DNA from: Deltaproteobacteria bacterium UBA5756
Lineage (GTDB): Bacteria > Desulfobacterota > Syntrophorhabdia > Syntrophorhabdales > Syntrophorhabdaceae
Assembly (NCBI GenBank): GCA_002418985.1
Contig: DIFE01000096.1
Location: 1 to 21,012 of the forward strand
Reading direction: 5' to 3'
Length of the DNA: 21,012 nt
Positions 7,741 to 15,211 of this stretch are shown here, one piece after another. Numbering within the stretch: position 1 is the first letter of the stretch; the number at the start of each line of letters is the position of its first letter. The translations under genes and the position numbers were made by a program. Under the pieces are notes generated by a model that saw only the letters and a list, made by a program, of their open reading frames with translations, was not told the DNA's origin and ran no database searches.

Positions 7741-7763
7741 CCGGGCCGATTGTTCCGGCCCGG
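7741..7763 (-). terminator. GC-rich hairpin after the zinc-ribbon gene
   Basis: CCGGGCCG and CGGCCCGG make a perfect 8-bp stem with a 7-nt loop about 40 bp beyond the stop codon of the minus-strand zinc-ribbon gene. No run of T follows, so intrinsic termination is only a possibility. Confidence 0.4.
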
Positions 7764-7804
7764 CCCATTCACGAAAACATCCCTGTCATCACGCAGGGCT
7801 TGCG

Positions 7805-8050
7805 TCAACGGATCAGTGTCATTATATCTATGCCCTTAGCCGCCTTCTTGAGCAAGCGACGGTTGTAGAGCACCACGTCATCGATTACTTCTCCGCATTT
7901 TATGCAACGCCACACCCAGATATGGGCACACATGCCATAGAATCTTTCATGTACCAGAAATGCGTTACACCGGGGGCATTTGTGTGTCTCCTGCACATCG
8001 AATTTGCTCTTGGGTATTCTTCTACTCGTCGTACCGATTTTCCTTGCCAT
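7805..8050 (-). CDS. Small zinc-ribbon protein of unknown function
   Basis: An 81-residue basic protein with one zinc ribbon: CPRC and CIKC pairs about 24 residues apart, with a further Cys and His (CAHIW) between them. The N-terminus (MARKIGTTSRRIPKSKF) is rich in Lys and Arg, consistent with nucleic-acid binding, but no function is known to me. Start: ATG with GGGAGGAAAT immediately upstream; an in-frame extension further upstream has no such site. It stands alone between an intergenic stretch and the NtrC-type regulator gene on the same strand. A -24/-12 element about 87 bp upstream suggests sigma-54 control by the adjacent regulator (inference). Confidence 0.82.
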   Translation of the reverse strand: MARKIGTTSRRIPKSKFDVQETHKCPRCNAFLVHERFYGMCAHIWVWRCIKCGEVIDDVVLYNRRLLKKAAKGIDIMTLIR

Positions 8051-8136
8051 ATTTCCTCCCTGTTCTCTTGCATCCGTCAATTCGCGGGCACCCTCCGGCG
8101 GGGACGTGTCCCCGGTGAGGCAGTTCGGACCCAAAT

Positions 8137-8152
8137 TGCAATTTGCACGCCA
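8137..8152 (-). promoter_or_regulatory. Possible sigma-54 promoter for the zinc-ribbon gene
   Basis: The minus strand reads TGGCGTGCAAATTGCA. Nine of 11 consensus positions match and the GG and GC dinucleotides have the right spacing, but AC is replaced by GT in the -24 box. The implied leader is about 75 nt, close to that of the two better sigma-54 sites at 3136 and 9881. Confidence 0.42.
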
Positions 8153-8255
8153 TCGGACCTGCAGCCGTGTTCAGGATAGCATAGAACGACCCGCAGCAAG
8201 GGAACAGGATATCAGGCCCGGCTTCGAGCTCGGGATTCACCTGGGGCATAGCGCC

Positions 8256-8283
8256 CCGATAGGCAGGCTTTCTGCCCCATCGG
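8256..8283. repeat. Imperfect inverted repeat downstream of the NtrC-type gene
   Basis: On the minus strand CCGATGGGGCAG and CTGCCTATCGG form a stem with one bulge and one mismatch around a 5-nt loop. It starts 24 bp after the regulator's stop codon, and a second small hairpin (GGGGC-GCTAT-GCCCC) follows directly. It could end the regulator mRNA, although no T-tract follows, or be an activator site, since its centre is about 120 bp from the -24 box at 8137-8152. Confidence 0.45.
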
Positions 8284-8306
8284 TTTACCGTCTGTCTTGT
8301 GATGGA

Positions 8307-9659
8307 TTATTCGGATTTGAGCTTTCGGTAGAGGGTTTTTCTGTCGATACCCAGGATTTCCGCCGCGCGCGACCGGTTCCCCCTTACCTCGGCAAGTACC
8401 TCGCGGACATATTCCTTCTCCAGGTCCTCAAGGGTACGGGCCTTCCCAACGGCGCGTTCCAGAAACGAATTACCCACCGCCTTGGTCATAAGTACCGGCA
8501 GGTCGTCGGGGATAACAGTCTCGCCCCGGCATAGAGTTACGGCCCTCTGGATCACGTTTTCCAACTCCCTTACGTTTCCCGGCCATGAGTAATCCATAAA
8601 GATCTTCATCGCTTCCGTGGAAACATGGGATACCTTCTTTTTGAGATCCTTGTTGAATGTGTTCAGAAAGTGCATGACGAGGAGAGGAATATCTTCCTTT
8701 CTTTCCCGCAAAGGCGGAAGATCGATATCGATCACTCTTAAGCGGTAATAGAGGTCACTTCTGAAGAGTCCCTCATCTATACGTGTCTGGATATCACGGT
8801 TTGAAGTGGAAATGACGCGGACGTCCGTCGGGTAGGAGGTCGTGCCGCCCAGCGGACGCACCTCCCTTTCTTCGATGACCCTCAATATCTTGGCCTGGAG
8901 CGATGGAGGCATTTCAGTCACCTCATCCAGAAATAATGTCCCCCCGGAGGCGCCGACAACAAGCCCCTCCTTATCGGTCTTTGCGTCGGTAAAGGCACCC
9001 TTCCTGTACCCGAAAAGCTCGCTCTCCAGCAAGTTCTCTGGAATGGCGGCGCAGTTCACGGCGATGAAAGGCCCGTTCTTTCTGGCACCATTGTAATGAA
9101 TGGCTTTTGCCACGAGCTCTTTTCCCGTGCCGCTCTCGCCCGTTACGAGAACGTTGCTCGATGTATCGCAGACCATCTCGATGAGCTGATAAATCCTTTG
9201 CATGAGAGGGCTTTTCCCGATCATTTTATGGAAGCTGTAACGGGATTCCAGTTTTCTTCTCAGGCCTATCACTTCTTTTCGCAGGAATTTTGTTTCGAGG
9301 GCCTTCTCGACGGCCAGAACCAGTTCGCTCATGTCGCCGCTTTTCGTTATGAAATCGTAGGCGCCCATCTTCATGGCCTGCACCGCCGAATCGATGGACC
9401 CAAAAGCGGTAATCAGGATAACCGGGGTTGTCGGGGCCACTCTTTTTGTCTCTTCGAGAAGCTGCAAACCATCCTTGCCGGCCATCCTGAGGTCGGTAAG
9501 GATAACATCGAAATCCACCTGATTTATAAGCTGCGATGCCGTCGTGCTGTTGCTGGCCACCGTGACGTCAAAACCTTCCGAGGTGAGTGTATCGCTCAAC
9601 AACTGGCACCATCTCACCTCGTCATCGATTACGAGCAATTTGCGGGAACGGTCCTTCAT
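8307..9659 (-). CDS. NtrC-family sigma-54-dependent response regulator
   Basis: A 450-residue, three-domain transcription activator. The receiver domain (about 5-120) has acidic residues Asp12-Asp13, phospho-acceptor Asp56 (LTDLRM), Thr84 and Lys106. The AAA+ domain (about 145-380) has Walker A GESGTGKE (174-181), the sigma-54-contacting loop GAFTDA (221-226), Walker B GGTLFLDE (239-246) and the arginine-finger region DLYYRLRV. The C-terminal Fis-type helix-turn-helix (about 425-448) is GNRSRAAEILGIDRKTLYRKL. The loop has Asp in place of the last Gly of GAFTGA, a change found in many working family members. Start: ATG with GAGAGGTGATC upstream. Probable partner of the multi-PAS kinase, which is on the same strand with one opposing gene between them. 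Its promoter overlaps a long palindrome. Confidence 0.95.
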   Translation of the reverse strand: MKDRSRKLLVIDDEVRWCQLLSDTLTSEGFDVTVASNSTTASQLINQVDFDVILTDLRMAGKDGLQLLEETKRVAPTTPVILITAFGSIDSAVQAMKMGAYDFITKSGDMSELVLAVEKALETKFLRKEVIGLRRKLESRYSFHKMIGKSPLMQRIYQLIEMVCDTSSNVLVTGESGTGKELVAKAIHYNGARKNGPFIAVNCAAIPENLLESELFGYRKGAFTDAKTDKEGLVVGASGGTLFLDEVTEMPPSLQAKILRVIEEREVRPLGGTTSYPTDVRVISTSNRDIQTRIDEGLFRSDLYYRLRVIDIDLPPLRERKEDIPLLVMHFLNTFNKDLKKKVSHVSTEAMKIFMDYSWPGNVRELENVIQRAVTLCRGETVIPDDLPVLMTKAVGNSFLERAVGKARTLEDLEKEYVREVLAEVRGNRSRAAEILGIDRKTLYRKLKSE

Positions 9660-9738
9660 GTGATCACCTCTCCGATTGCAGGGGGAAGATTATTGAGCGG
9701 TCGCCTCCCCCGGGGTGTCGACCTCATGCATCTCTTCA

Positions 9739-9767
9739 ACCATTGTACCGGATTACGGTGAAATGGT
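9739..9767. promoter_or_regulatory. Long imperfect palindrome, candidate activator-binding site
   Basis: Arms ACCATTGTACCG and CGGTGAAATGGT match at 10 of 12 positions around a 5-bp centre (GATTA). A further TCTCT/AGAGA pair flanks them with a slight offset. It lies about 115-140 bp upstream of the -24 box at 9881, a normal enhancer distance for NtrC-type activators. It also overlaps the minus-strand promoter of the regulator gene itself, so it could serve both activation of the secreted-protein gene and autoregulation. Binding is inferred. Confidence 0.55.
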
Positions 9768-9770
9768 AAA
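9742..9770 (-). promoter_or_regulatory. Sigma-70-type promoter of the NtrC-family gene
   Basis: On the minus strand TTTACC (-35, four of six), a 17-bp spacer and TACAAT (-10, five of six) precede the regulator by about 75 bp. The elements lie inside the palindrome at 9739-9767. Confidence 0.5.
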
Positions 9771-9790
9771 GAGACGACTGGGGCATAAAA

Positions 9791-9838
9791 CCGCTTTCAG
9801 GGGCAAAAAGTCCCCGATCTTATCGTCTGATAAAGCGG
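9791..9838. repeat. Nested inverted repeats between palindrome and -24/-12 promoter
   Basis: CCGCTTT and AAAGCGG bracket a GGGG/CCCC hairpin with loop CAAAAAGT and a small ATC-GTCT-GAT hairpin, so the stretch could fold like a three-way junction. It lies upstream of the predicted sigma-54 start, so it would act as DNA (bending or protein binding) unless a longer transcript exists. Confidence 0.4.
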
Positions 9839-9880
9839 AGAATGGGCCGCTGAATCCTGTTATTTCAACGGAAAGACCAA

Positions 9881-9896
9881 TGGTACAGGTTTTGCT
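9881..9896 (+). promoter_or_regulatory. Sigma-54 (-24/-12) promoter of the small secreted protein gene
   Basis: TGGTACAGGTTTTGCT matches TGGCAC-N5-TTGCW at 10 of 11 positions with exact spacing. Initiation about 12 bp downstream of the -12 box gives a leader of about 75 nt. The divergent neighbour encodes a sigma-54 activator and the upstream palindrome is at enhancer distance, which supports the call. Confidence 0.7.
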
Positions 9897-9981
9897 TCTC
9901 AAGGGACGTACGTGCATCGGTCATGCTATGAATTTGCCGGGAGCCAGGCCGCTTCCCGGCGGCAAAAAAAGGAGGGAACCC

Positions 9982-10305
9982 ATGAAGAAGTCTGTTTGCT
10001 TCACCATCTTTGCAATGTTCTTGCTTTTTGCTTTTGCAGCTCTGCCCATGTCCGCTGAAGCCGCCGGCATGAAGACGATGACGGGCAAGGTGATTGGAGT
10101 CGATCAGGGCGGAAAGGGCATTTCGATCTCATCCATGGCCGGCGGAAAGGAGATTGTGGCCGGCGCCATCGTCGATGATTCGACACAGGTGACGGTGAAG
10201 GGCAAAAAGGCAGGCCTGATGGACATCAAGGAAGGTGACACGGTTACGCTGGTATATACCCTTGAAAAGGGCGATCTCTACGCAAAGAAGGTCATGAAGA
10301 AGTAG
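9982..10305 (+). CDS. Small exported protein with a beta-rich domain
   Basis: A 107-residue exported protein. A signal peptide covers about residues 1-27 (Lys-Lys, a hydrophobic stretch, then cleavage near SAEA). The mature part is a small beta-rich domain: TGKVIGVDQGGKGISI, a DDSTQVTVKGKK turn, then IKEGDTVTLVY and a Lys-rich end. This layout resembles small periplasmic OB-like or DUF5666-like domains; no activity can be assigned. The same pattern appears in the core of the Lys-rich exported protein at 16413-16946. Start: the ATG follows GGAGGGAACCC; longer in-frame extensions lack a signal and a ribosome site. The gene lies between the response regulator and the kinase, transcribed oppositely to both, with its own -24/-12 promoter and a strong terminator. 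It is likely an output of that two-component pair (inference). Confidence 0.88.
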   Translation: MKKSVCFTIFAMFLLFAFAALPMSAEAAGMKTMTGKVIGVDQGGKGISISSMAGGKEIVAGAIVDDSTQVTVKGKKAGLMDIKEGDTVTLVYTLEKGDLYAKKVMKK

Positions 10306-10319
10306 AACCGGGTTTACCG

Positions 10320-10350
10320 CCCCGGATCGAAAGATCCGGGGTTTTCCTTT
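10320..10350 (+). terminator. Strong Rho-independent terminator
   Basis: A perfect 9-bp stem CCCCGGATC/GATCCGGGG is closed by a GAAA tetraloop and followed by TTTTCCTTT. It starts 14 bp after the secreted-protein stop codon and separates it from the convergent kinase gene. Confidence 0.93.
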
Positions 10351-10352
10351 CC

Positions 10353-12893
10353 TTAATCGGGCAGGGTGAAATAGAATGTAGCCCCCTGTCCCGGCTGGCT
10401 CTCCGCCCAGATGCGGCCGCCATGACGGTGAACAATCCTTTTCACAGTGGCAAGGCCTATTCCGGTACCTTTATATTCATTTTCACTGTGAAAGCGAGCA
10501 AAGGGTTCGAACAACCTTCTTCTGGCCCGGTCCATATCGAAACCGCAGCCATTGTCGCGGACAAAGACAACGAGACCCCCTTTGGCCTGATGGGACCCAA
10601 GCTCTAAAATGGCTTCCCCGTCGTTATTGGCCGTAAACTTGTAAGAATTTCCTATCAGATTTTCCATGACAATCTTCAGCAGGTTATAGTCTCCCGGCAC
10701 TTTCAGATGTTCCTCGGTGATCAATTTCAGGGTCCTGCCGGGATAAAGGCCCCGAAAATACTGCTCCAACGACCGGGACATCTCGGCCAGGTCTACCATT
10801 GTCCGATTTATTTCTCCCTTGGAGATCTTGAAGAGCCTCAGCAGATCACGGACGAGAAACAACGCATTCTGACTCGTTTCGCGGATATATTCCACGTACT
10901 CATGGCTTTTTTCCTCGAACCCTTCAGGCGGCAGTTCAAGCAGTCGTCGGCTGAAGCCGTTGATCACGATGAGCGGGGATTTGAGATCATGGGTCACGGA
11001 CTGCATGAATCCCTCAAGCTCCTTGTTGGTATCTTCGACCAGAAGCAGGTTCTTGGCCAATTCCGTGTTCAGGGTCTTTATGGATTCCTCCGACCTTTTC
11101 ATTTCCGTGATATCCACGAAGCTCGCCACTGCCCCCACTATTTCGCCTCCGATCACCAGAGGCGTGGTATTTGCCAGGATCGTAATGTGCTGCCCGTCGG
11201 GCCGCACCAAGACCATTTCTTCGCCCTTGATTGTTTCGCCGTTAATCAGAGAGCGGTTCAAGGGCAGTTCTTCATAAGAATAGGCCTCATTGCCGTCGGG
11301 TTTCAAAAGGTTGAATTGGTCGATATTATCGACCATCTCGAATCCGGAAGCAGGCCTGTGGCCAAAAAAGGTTTGTGCCTTTCGGTTTACATACGCTATC
11401 CGGCCTTCTTTCCCTTCCACGACGATCACTCCGGCGGGGATGACGTTGAGAATCGTCTCGAGACGCTGTTTTTCCAGAAGCACCCTCGTCTCCGACAACC
11501 GCAATTCTTCCTGCGCCTTGTTAAGGCCCATCAGTATGTCCCTGAGATTGCGGTTCTGGGCGCGCAAGCTTTCAGTGCGTTTTCGGACCATTGCGTCCAG
11601 GCCCTTGTTGAGTCGTTGGAGTTCCTTTTCCTTGCGTTTCAGGCCGGATATATCGCCCACGGAGCCTATCCACCCAATCCGGTTGCCCGAGTTGTCATAG
11701 AAGGCCGAGTACATGATGAGAGCATCGAAACGCGTACCGTCCCGCCTCTGGAGATTGAGCTCGAAAGAACCTGAAGTCTTTTTCCCTTTGCGGATCTTCA
11801 AGAATATCTTCCTTGCCTTCCTCACTTCGTCGTGAGGCCAGTAAACATAAGGGAACCTCATGCCGAGAAGCTCTTCGCTGCTCCAACCCACTATCCTGCA
11901 GAAGGCGGGGTTGACATATAACTGCTTTCCCTGATCGTCAATGGCCCCGATACCTATACTCAGAGACCGGCTGATCGCCTCGCGGAAAGAGTGCTCTGCC
12001 TGGATGTCTGCTTCGTTGCGCTTCAACCGGGTGATATCGCAAAGAATACCCAGAACCGTGCCGATCTTTCCATCGGTACCGGCTTCGGGAACGAGACGCA
12101 CGTGCAGGTACCCCGGGCTTCCGGCCCTGTCGCAGGCCACTTCGGTCTCCTGAGGTTCACGGGTTCTGAATGCCTTTCGCACCAGCCGTTTTACCCGGGC
12201 AATCATCTCCTGCGGCAGAAAAGCCCAATCATCGAGAGACGCGTCGAGGAGCGCCTCCCTGCGGAGACCGGAAAGATCATGCATGACCGGATTTGTGAAT
12301 ACATGTCTGAAATCGTGATCGAGTCGGAAGATTCCGTCGGGTACGTTCTCCCCGAAGGTCTTCAACACCGCGGCCGGTCCGGCCCAATGCCGGGCTGAAT
12401 CGTTGACGTCGAGGCTCATGAAGGCCGCCCTGACGGTGCCGGGTAAACCCTTTTTCTTTTTCGTTCGGCAACTTCTGGCAATGGTACTGACGAGGCTCCC
12501 ATCCTCCTTCATGAGGGTCAACTCGCAGAGCTTTTCGTCGCCTGAAGTGGTAAGCTCCTCCATATACAGGCTGAAGGCCGCTTCAGATTCTTTTGTGAGA
12601 AACCGGGAGAAGGGAACGCCGGTAAGGGATTCCTTTTTCGCGCCGAGCAGACCGGACATACAGGCATTGGCCTCGACGACAATCCCCTCCGGGTCGAAAA
12701 CAACCAATCCCACAGGCGCTTCATCGAAAAGCCTCTGCCAGCCGCCCTCATTTTCGTGCTCCGCCTTTTCAGCCTTGGAGATACCGTATGTCCGTACCGA
12801 CACATCGGTGGGCGGCGATTCCTCGCGAGACACGTCCTTTCGTCCGGACGCACCTGAGCGAATTACATCAGGCCCGTTTTCGTCTTGTTTCAT
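10353..12893 (-). CDS. Soluble multi-PAS sensor histidine kinase
   Basis: An 846-residue kinase with no signal peptide and no membrane helix, so it should sense a cytoplasmic signal. Four PAS-type modules can be traced: about 50-165, 175-290 (ending GILCDITRLKR), 300-420 (ending GSVGDISGLKR) and 475-600 (ending SFVDITEMKR), with a coiled coil at about 415-475 between the third and fourth. The HisKA helix carries His635 (SVTHDLKSPL). The ATPase domain has the N box around Asn745-Asn749, G1 DNGCGFD (780-786) and G2 GTGIGL (809-814). It is complete and has no attached receiver, so it needs a separate partner: the NtrC-type regulator or the single-domain regulator on the other side. Start: ATG with GGAGGTCCT upstream. 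No haem- or flavin-binding motif is clear in the PAS domains. Confidence 0.94.
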   Translation of the reverse strand: MKQDENGPDVIRSGASGRKDVSREESPPTDVSVRTYGISKAEKAEHENEGGWQRLFDEAPVGLVVFDPEGIVVEANACMSGLLGAKKESLTGVPFSRFLTKESEAAFSLYMEELTTSGDEKLCELTLMKEDGSLVSTIARSCRTKKKKGLPGTVRAAFMSLDVNDSARHWAGPAAVLKTFGENVPDGIFRLDHDFRHVFTNPVMHDLSGLRREALLDASLDDWAFLPQEMIARVKRLVRKAFRTREPQETEVACDRAGSPGYLHVRLVPEAGTDGKIGTVLGILCDITRLKRNEADIQAEHSFREAISRSLSIGIGAIDDQGKQLYVNPAFCRIVGWSSEELLGMRFPYVYWPHDEVRKARKIFLKIRKGKKTSGSFELNLQRRDGTRFDALIMYSAFYDNSGNRIGWIGSVGDISGLKRKEKELQRLNKGLDAMVRKRTESLRAQNRNLRDILMGLNKAQEELRLSETRVLLEKQRLETILNVIPAGVIVVEGKEGRIAYVNRKAQTFFGHRPASGFEMVDNIDQFNLLKPDGNEAYSYEELPLNRSLINGETIKGEEMVLVRPDGQHITILANTTPLVIGGEIVGAVASFVDITEMKRSEESIKTLNTELAKNLLLVEDTNKELEGFMQSVTHDLKSPLIVINGFSRRLLELPPEGFEEKSHEYVEYIRETSQNALFLVRDLLRLFKISKGEINRTMVDLAEMSRSLEQYFRGLYPGRTLKLITEEHLKVPGDYNLLKIVMENLIGNSYKFTANNDGEAILELGSHQAKGGLVVFVRDNGCGFDMDRARRRLFEPFARFHSENEYKGTGIGLATVKRIVHRHGGRIWAESQPGQGATFYFTLPD

Positions 12894-12987
12894 AGGACCT
12901 CCGTCATTGAAAAAACCCGCTCTGTCCGTTCTATCGAATACTCCGAACGTGACTCCAGAGAAGACAAGATAAGAATCAATTGTGGTA

Positions 12988-13016
12988 ATTATACATCATA
13001 ATGGTGCAAATGTCGT
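12988..13016 (-). promoter_or_regulatory. Sigma-70-type promoter of the sensor kinase gene
   Basis: On the minus strand a perfect TATAAT lies 17 bp after ACGACA (four of six -35 positions), giving a leader of about 88 nt. It shares the roughly 340-bp divergent gap with the receiver gene; the rest of that gap, apart from the -24/-12 site, shows no gene. Confidence 0.6.
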
Positions 13017-13158
13017 CTCATGCGGCATCCTTTCTTCTGGAAAATGGGGCTAAAAGGAACAGCGAAGGGGCAATTAATCCCATATAGTATCAGGGTAAAA
13101 TGCGGGCGTCGCATCCATATCATTAGCTATTTCTGTGTGTTAGGCATATCAGGAGATC

Positions 13159-13174
13159 AGGCACGAATCTTGCT
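13159..13174 (+). promoter_or_regulatory. Sigma-54 (-24/-12) promoter of the receiver-only regulator
   Basis: AGGCACGAATCTTGCT matches TGGCAC-N5-TTGCW at 10 of 11 positions with exact spacing and also has the preferred G after the -24 box. A 6-bp inverted repeat (GATCAG/CTGATC) flanks it. The implied leader is about 50 nt. Confidence 0.6.
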
Positions 13175-13233
13175 TCGAGAAACTGATCCAAGATGAGGTA
13201 TTACAGAATGAATCGATCCTGGGGGTAAGCGTT

Positions 13234-13638
13234 GTGAACCACGAGAAAACGATTTTGATCATAGATGACGACGAATATTTCGTTAGACTTCTCTCCGACG
13301 AACTCAACGACGAAGGGTACGCAACCAAACATGCGGCAAACGGGGCAGAGGCGATCCTGATTCTCAAGCACCTGAAACCCAGCCTTATCATACTCGATAT
13401 CGTCATGCCCGTTATGGACGGCATGGAGGTATTGGGACCGATCGTACGAAGGTACGAGGATGTACCAGTCATCCTGCACTCTTCCTATGAGGATTTCAGA
13501 AAGGATTTCAAGAGTTGGGCGGCAGATGCCTACCTCGTCAAGTCATCCGATTTTGTGGAATTGAAGGGAACGATCCGCCGGCTTCTCGGCGTCAACAATA
13601 GACGAAAACAGGCCCGCGTGCTCGACTCGCGAACGTGA
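13234..13638 (+). CDS. Single-domain (CheY-like) response regulator
   Basis: A 134-residue protein made of one receiver domain. Asp11-Asp12 bind Mg, Asp55 (IILDIVMP) is the phospho-acceptor, Ser83 (HSS) takes the Thr/Ser switch position and Lys103 (LVKSS) is the conserved lysine. There is no output domain; the last 15 residues are basic and probably disordered. It would act by protein contact or as a phosphate relay or sink. The start is GTG with GGGGGTAAGC upstream; an upstream ATG at 13208 runs into a stop after six codons. It is divergent from the multi-PAS kinase, which makes it a second candidate partner, and it has its own -24/-12 promoter. Confidence 0.92.
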   Translation: MNHEKTILIIDDDEYFVRLLSDELNDEGYATKHAANGAEAILILKHLKPSLIILDIVMPVMDGMEVLGPIVRRYEDVPVILHSSYEDFRKDFKSWAADAYLVKSSDFVELKGTIRRLLGVNNRRKQARVLDSRT

Positions 13639-13786
13639 TACCGCAGAGCTCGTCTCCAGACTGGCATTTCACCGAAACTTCAGCATCCGCAAACCCCTTC
13701 GGCCAATCGCATTTTCCATCGCGCCCGCCTCTTTGCACACCCTTTCCACGCCGGTAAAAACCTTATCTCAGATAATAAAAATAACG

Positions 13787-13815
13787 TTGACTATCGTGCA
13801 TTCCCTGTGTTAGAA
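13787..13815 (+). promoter_or_regulatory. Possible sigma-70 promoter of the atp operon
   Basis: TTGACT (five of six) lies 17 bp before TTAGAA, a poor -10 box, about 25 bp upstream of atpZ. It is the best candidate in the 200-bp gap after the receiver gene. Confidence 0.35.
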
Positions 13816-13840
13816 GAAAAGAGCCGCAAGCGGGACATTA

Positions 13841-14095
13841 ATGACTCTTCAAGACAGTAAAAAAGATATCTACAGGACACTCCTGAACTACAGTGCCCTA
13901 GGTCTTGAAATGGGTTTTTGCGTTGTCATCGGCCTTGTGGCTGGTTTTTACGCTGATAAGTATTTGGGCACGTATCCCTATCTTACGTTTGTTTTTATGG
14001 TTTTTGGAATGATCGCCGCTTTTCGGGCGGTTTATCGGGCATACAAAAGGCTGAAAAAGGAAGACGATGAGGGAGATTACCGTAACCCAGGTTGA
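13841..14095 (+). CDS. atpZ: AtpZ/AtpI-type ATP synthase accessory membrane protein
   Basis: An 84-residue protein with two membrane helices (about residues 21-42 and 47-66) and a charged C-terminus (KRLKKEDDEGD). The layout and the GLVAGFYADKYLG segment match the AtpZ family encoded first in many atp operons and linked to assembly of the ATP synthase rotor and to divalent-cation handling. It overlaps the next gene by 29 bp, a sign of translational coupling. The ribosome-binding site is weak (AGCGGGAC). Confidence 0.85.
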   Translation: MTLQDSKKDIYRTLLNYSALGLEMGFCVVIGLVAGFYADKYLGTYPYLTFVFMVFGMIAAFRAVYRAYKRLKKEDDEGDYRNPG

Positions 14096-14459
14096 ACGTT
14101 GCAACATTGCGATTCTCGTGCTCGGCTCCATCGCGATCGCCGTTATCGTCCGAGACATCACAGCTTTCTTCAGTTTTGCCGTTGCCAGCGCCATCGTTAT
14201 TCTCAATTTCAGACTCCTTAAGCGAATCATAGGTCGGCTTATCCTGAAGCAGGAGATTGGCAAGAAGGATCTTTTTCTTACGCTTCCGGCAAAGTTCCTC
14301 CTTCTTCTAGGAATCCTCACGGTTGTTGTGATCTATGGGAATATCAAGCCCTTCTATTTTCTCATGGGTCTCTCAACGGTTTTTGCATCAATCCTGGCAA
14401 GTCAATTATTGCCGGTTTTCACTTCCAGCTCACAAAGGAGACAAGATAATGGGGCATGA
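14067..14459 (+). CDS. atpI: ATP synthase subunit I (AtpI)-like membrane protein
   Basis: A 130-residue integral membrane protein with four hydrophobic segments (about 14-30, 33-50, 70-88 and 92-113), typical of the ATP-synthase-I family, which assists assembly of the c-ring into Fo. It starts at an ATG preceded by AAGGAAGACG inside the end of atpZ, and its stop overlaps the start of atpB by 11 bp. The family is poorly conserved, so the name rests mostly on topology and position. Confidence 0.82.
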   Translation: MREITVTQVERCNIAILVLGSIAIAVIVRDITAFFSFAVASAIVILNFRLLKRIIGRLILKQEIGKKDLFLTLPAKFLLLLGILTVVVIYGNIKPFYFLMGLSTVFASILASQLLPVFTSSSQRRQDNGA

Positions 14460-15168
14460 AGCTTTTACCTGGGCATCATACATACCTTTTCTCAAAACGC
14501 TCCCGCCGCATGTATCGAATGCCATCATCGTTTCGATCTTCCTTCTTCTTATCGTATTAGTCGGCTACAGACAGGTGAAAAGACTGGAAGACCAGATCGT
14601 TCCCGATGAAAAGCTCACCTTCAGAAACCTCGTCGAAATGATAGTCGAGGCTCTGACCAATTTCGTCAACGAGAACATGGGAGAACGAGGGCCGAAATTC
14701 ATGCTCGTAATCGGTACGCTGGCCCTTTTCATCCTCTTTAACAACCTCTCCGGTCTCATCCCCGGTTTTCTTCCGGCAACGGACAATGTCAATACAACCT
14801 TCGCCTGTTCACTTACCGTCTTTGTCCTCACCCATTATTACGGCTTGAGGGAGCACGGGATAAAATACCTGAGGCAATTCGTCTTCATCAGCGATATGAT
14901 GCCCTGGTACGCCAACGCTATCCTGAGCATTCTCATGTGCCCCATTGAACTCATCAGCCACATCGCAAGACCGATGTCCCTGGGAATAAGGCTCTTCGGC
15001 AACATAACGGGTGACCACCTCGTTACCGCCATATTCTTCGCCCTGGTTCCACTTTTGATTCCCGTCATCTTTATGTTCCTGGGTCTCTTCGTTGCCTTTG
15101 TCCAGACATTCGTCTTTACGCTGCTTTCAATGGTCTATTTTGCAGGTGCTGTTTCCCATGAACATTAA
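14449..15168 (+). CDS. atpB: ATP synthase Fo subunit a
   Basis: A 239-residue membrane protein, the stator half of the ion channel. The essential arginine of the fourth-helix motif is Arg181 in RPMSLGIRLFGNITGDH (equivalent to E. coli Arg210). LFNNLSGLIPGF (97-108) is the other signature, and the helix ending in VYFAGAVSHEH is the last membrane segment. The chosen ATG has AAGGAG eight bases upstream; the longer in-frame extension lies inside atpI and is not used. The gene sits between atpI and atpE, forming the Fo half-operon seen in several deltaproteobacterial lineages, where subunits b, delta and F1 are encoded elsewhere. Confidence 0.96.
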   Translation: MGHEAFTWASYIPFLKTLPPHVSNAIIVSIFLLLIVLVGYRQVKRLEDQIVPDEKLTFRNLVEMIVEALTNFVNENMGERGPKFMLVIGTLALFILFNNLSGLIPGFLPATDNVNTTFACSLTVFVLTHYYGLREHGIKYLRQFVFISDMMPWYANAILSILMCPIELISHIARPMSLGIRLFGNITGDHLVTAIFFALVPLLIPVIFMFLGLFVAFVQTFVFTLLSMVYFAGAVSHEH

Positions 15169-15211
15169 TAATAACGATGTAAGAATACAAAAAAGAAAGG
15201 AGTGAATAGTG

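Noticed and set aside
9683..9698. GG-N10-GC match on the minus strand near the NtrC-type gene as another sigma-54 promoter
   Set aside because: Only the two dinucleotides match; the remaining consensus positions do not, and a better sigma-70 promoter is nearby.
10707..11774. 355-codon plus-strand open frame inside the sensor kinase
   Set aside because: Antisense shadow of the PAS and HisKA regions, which carry clear kinase motifs.
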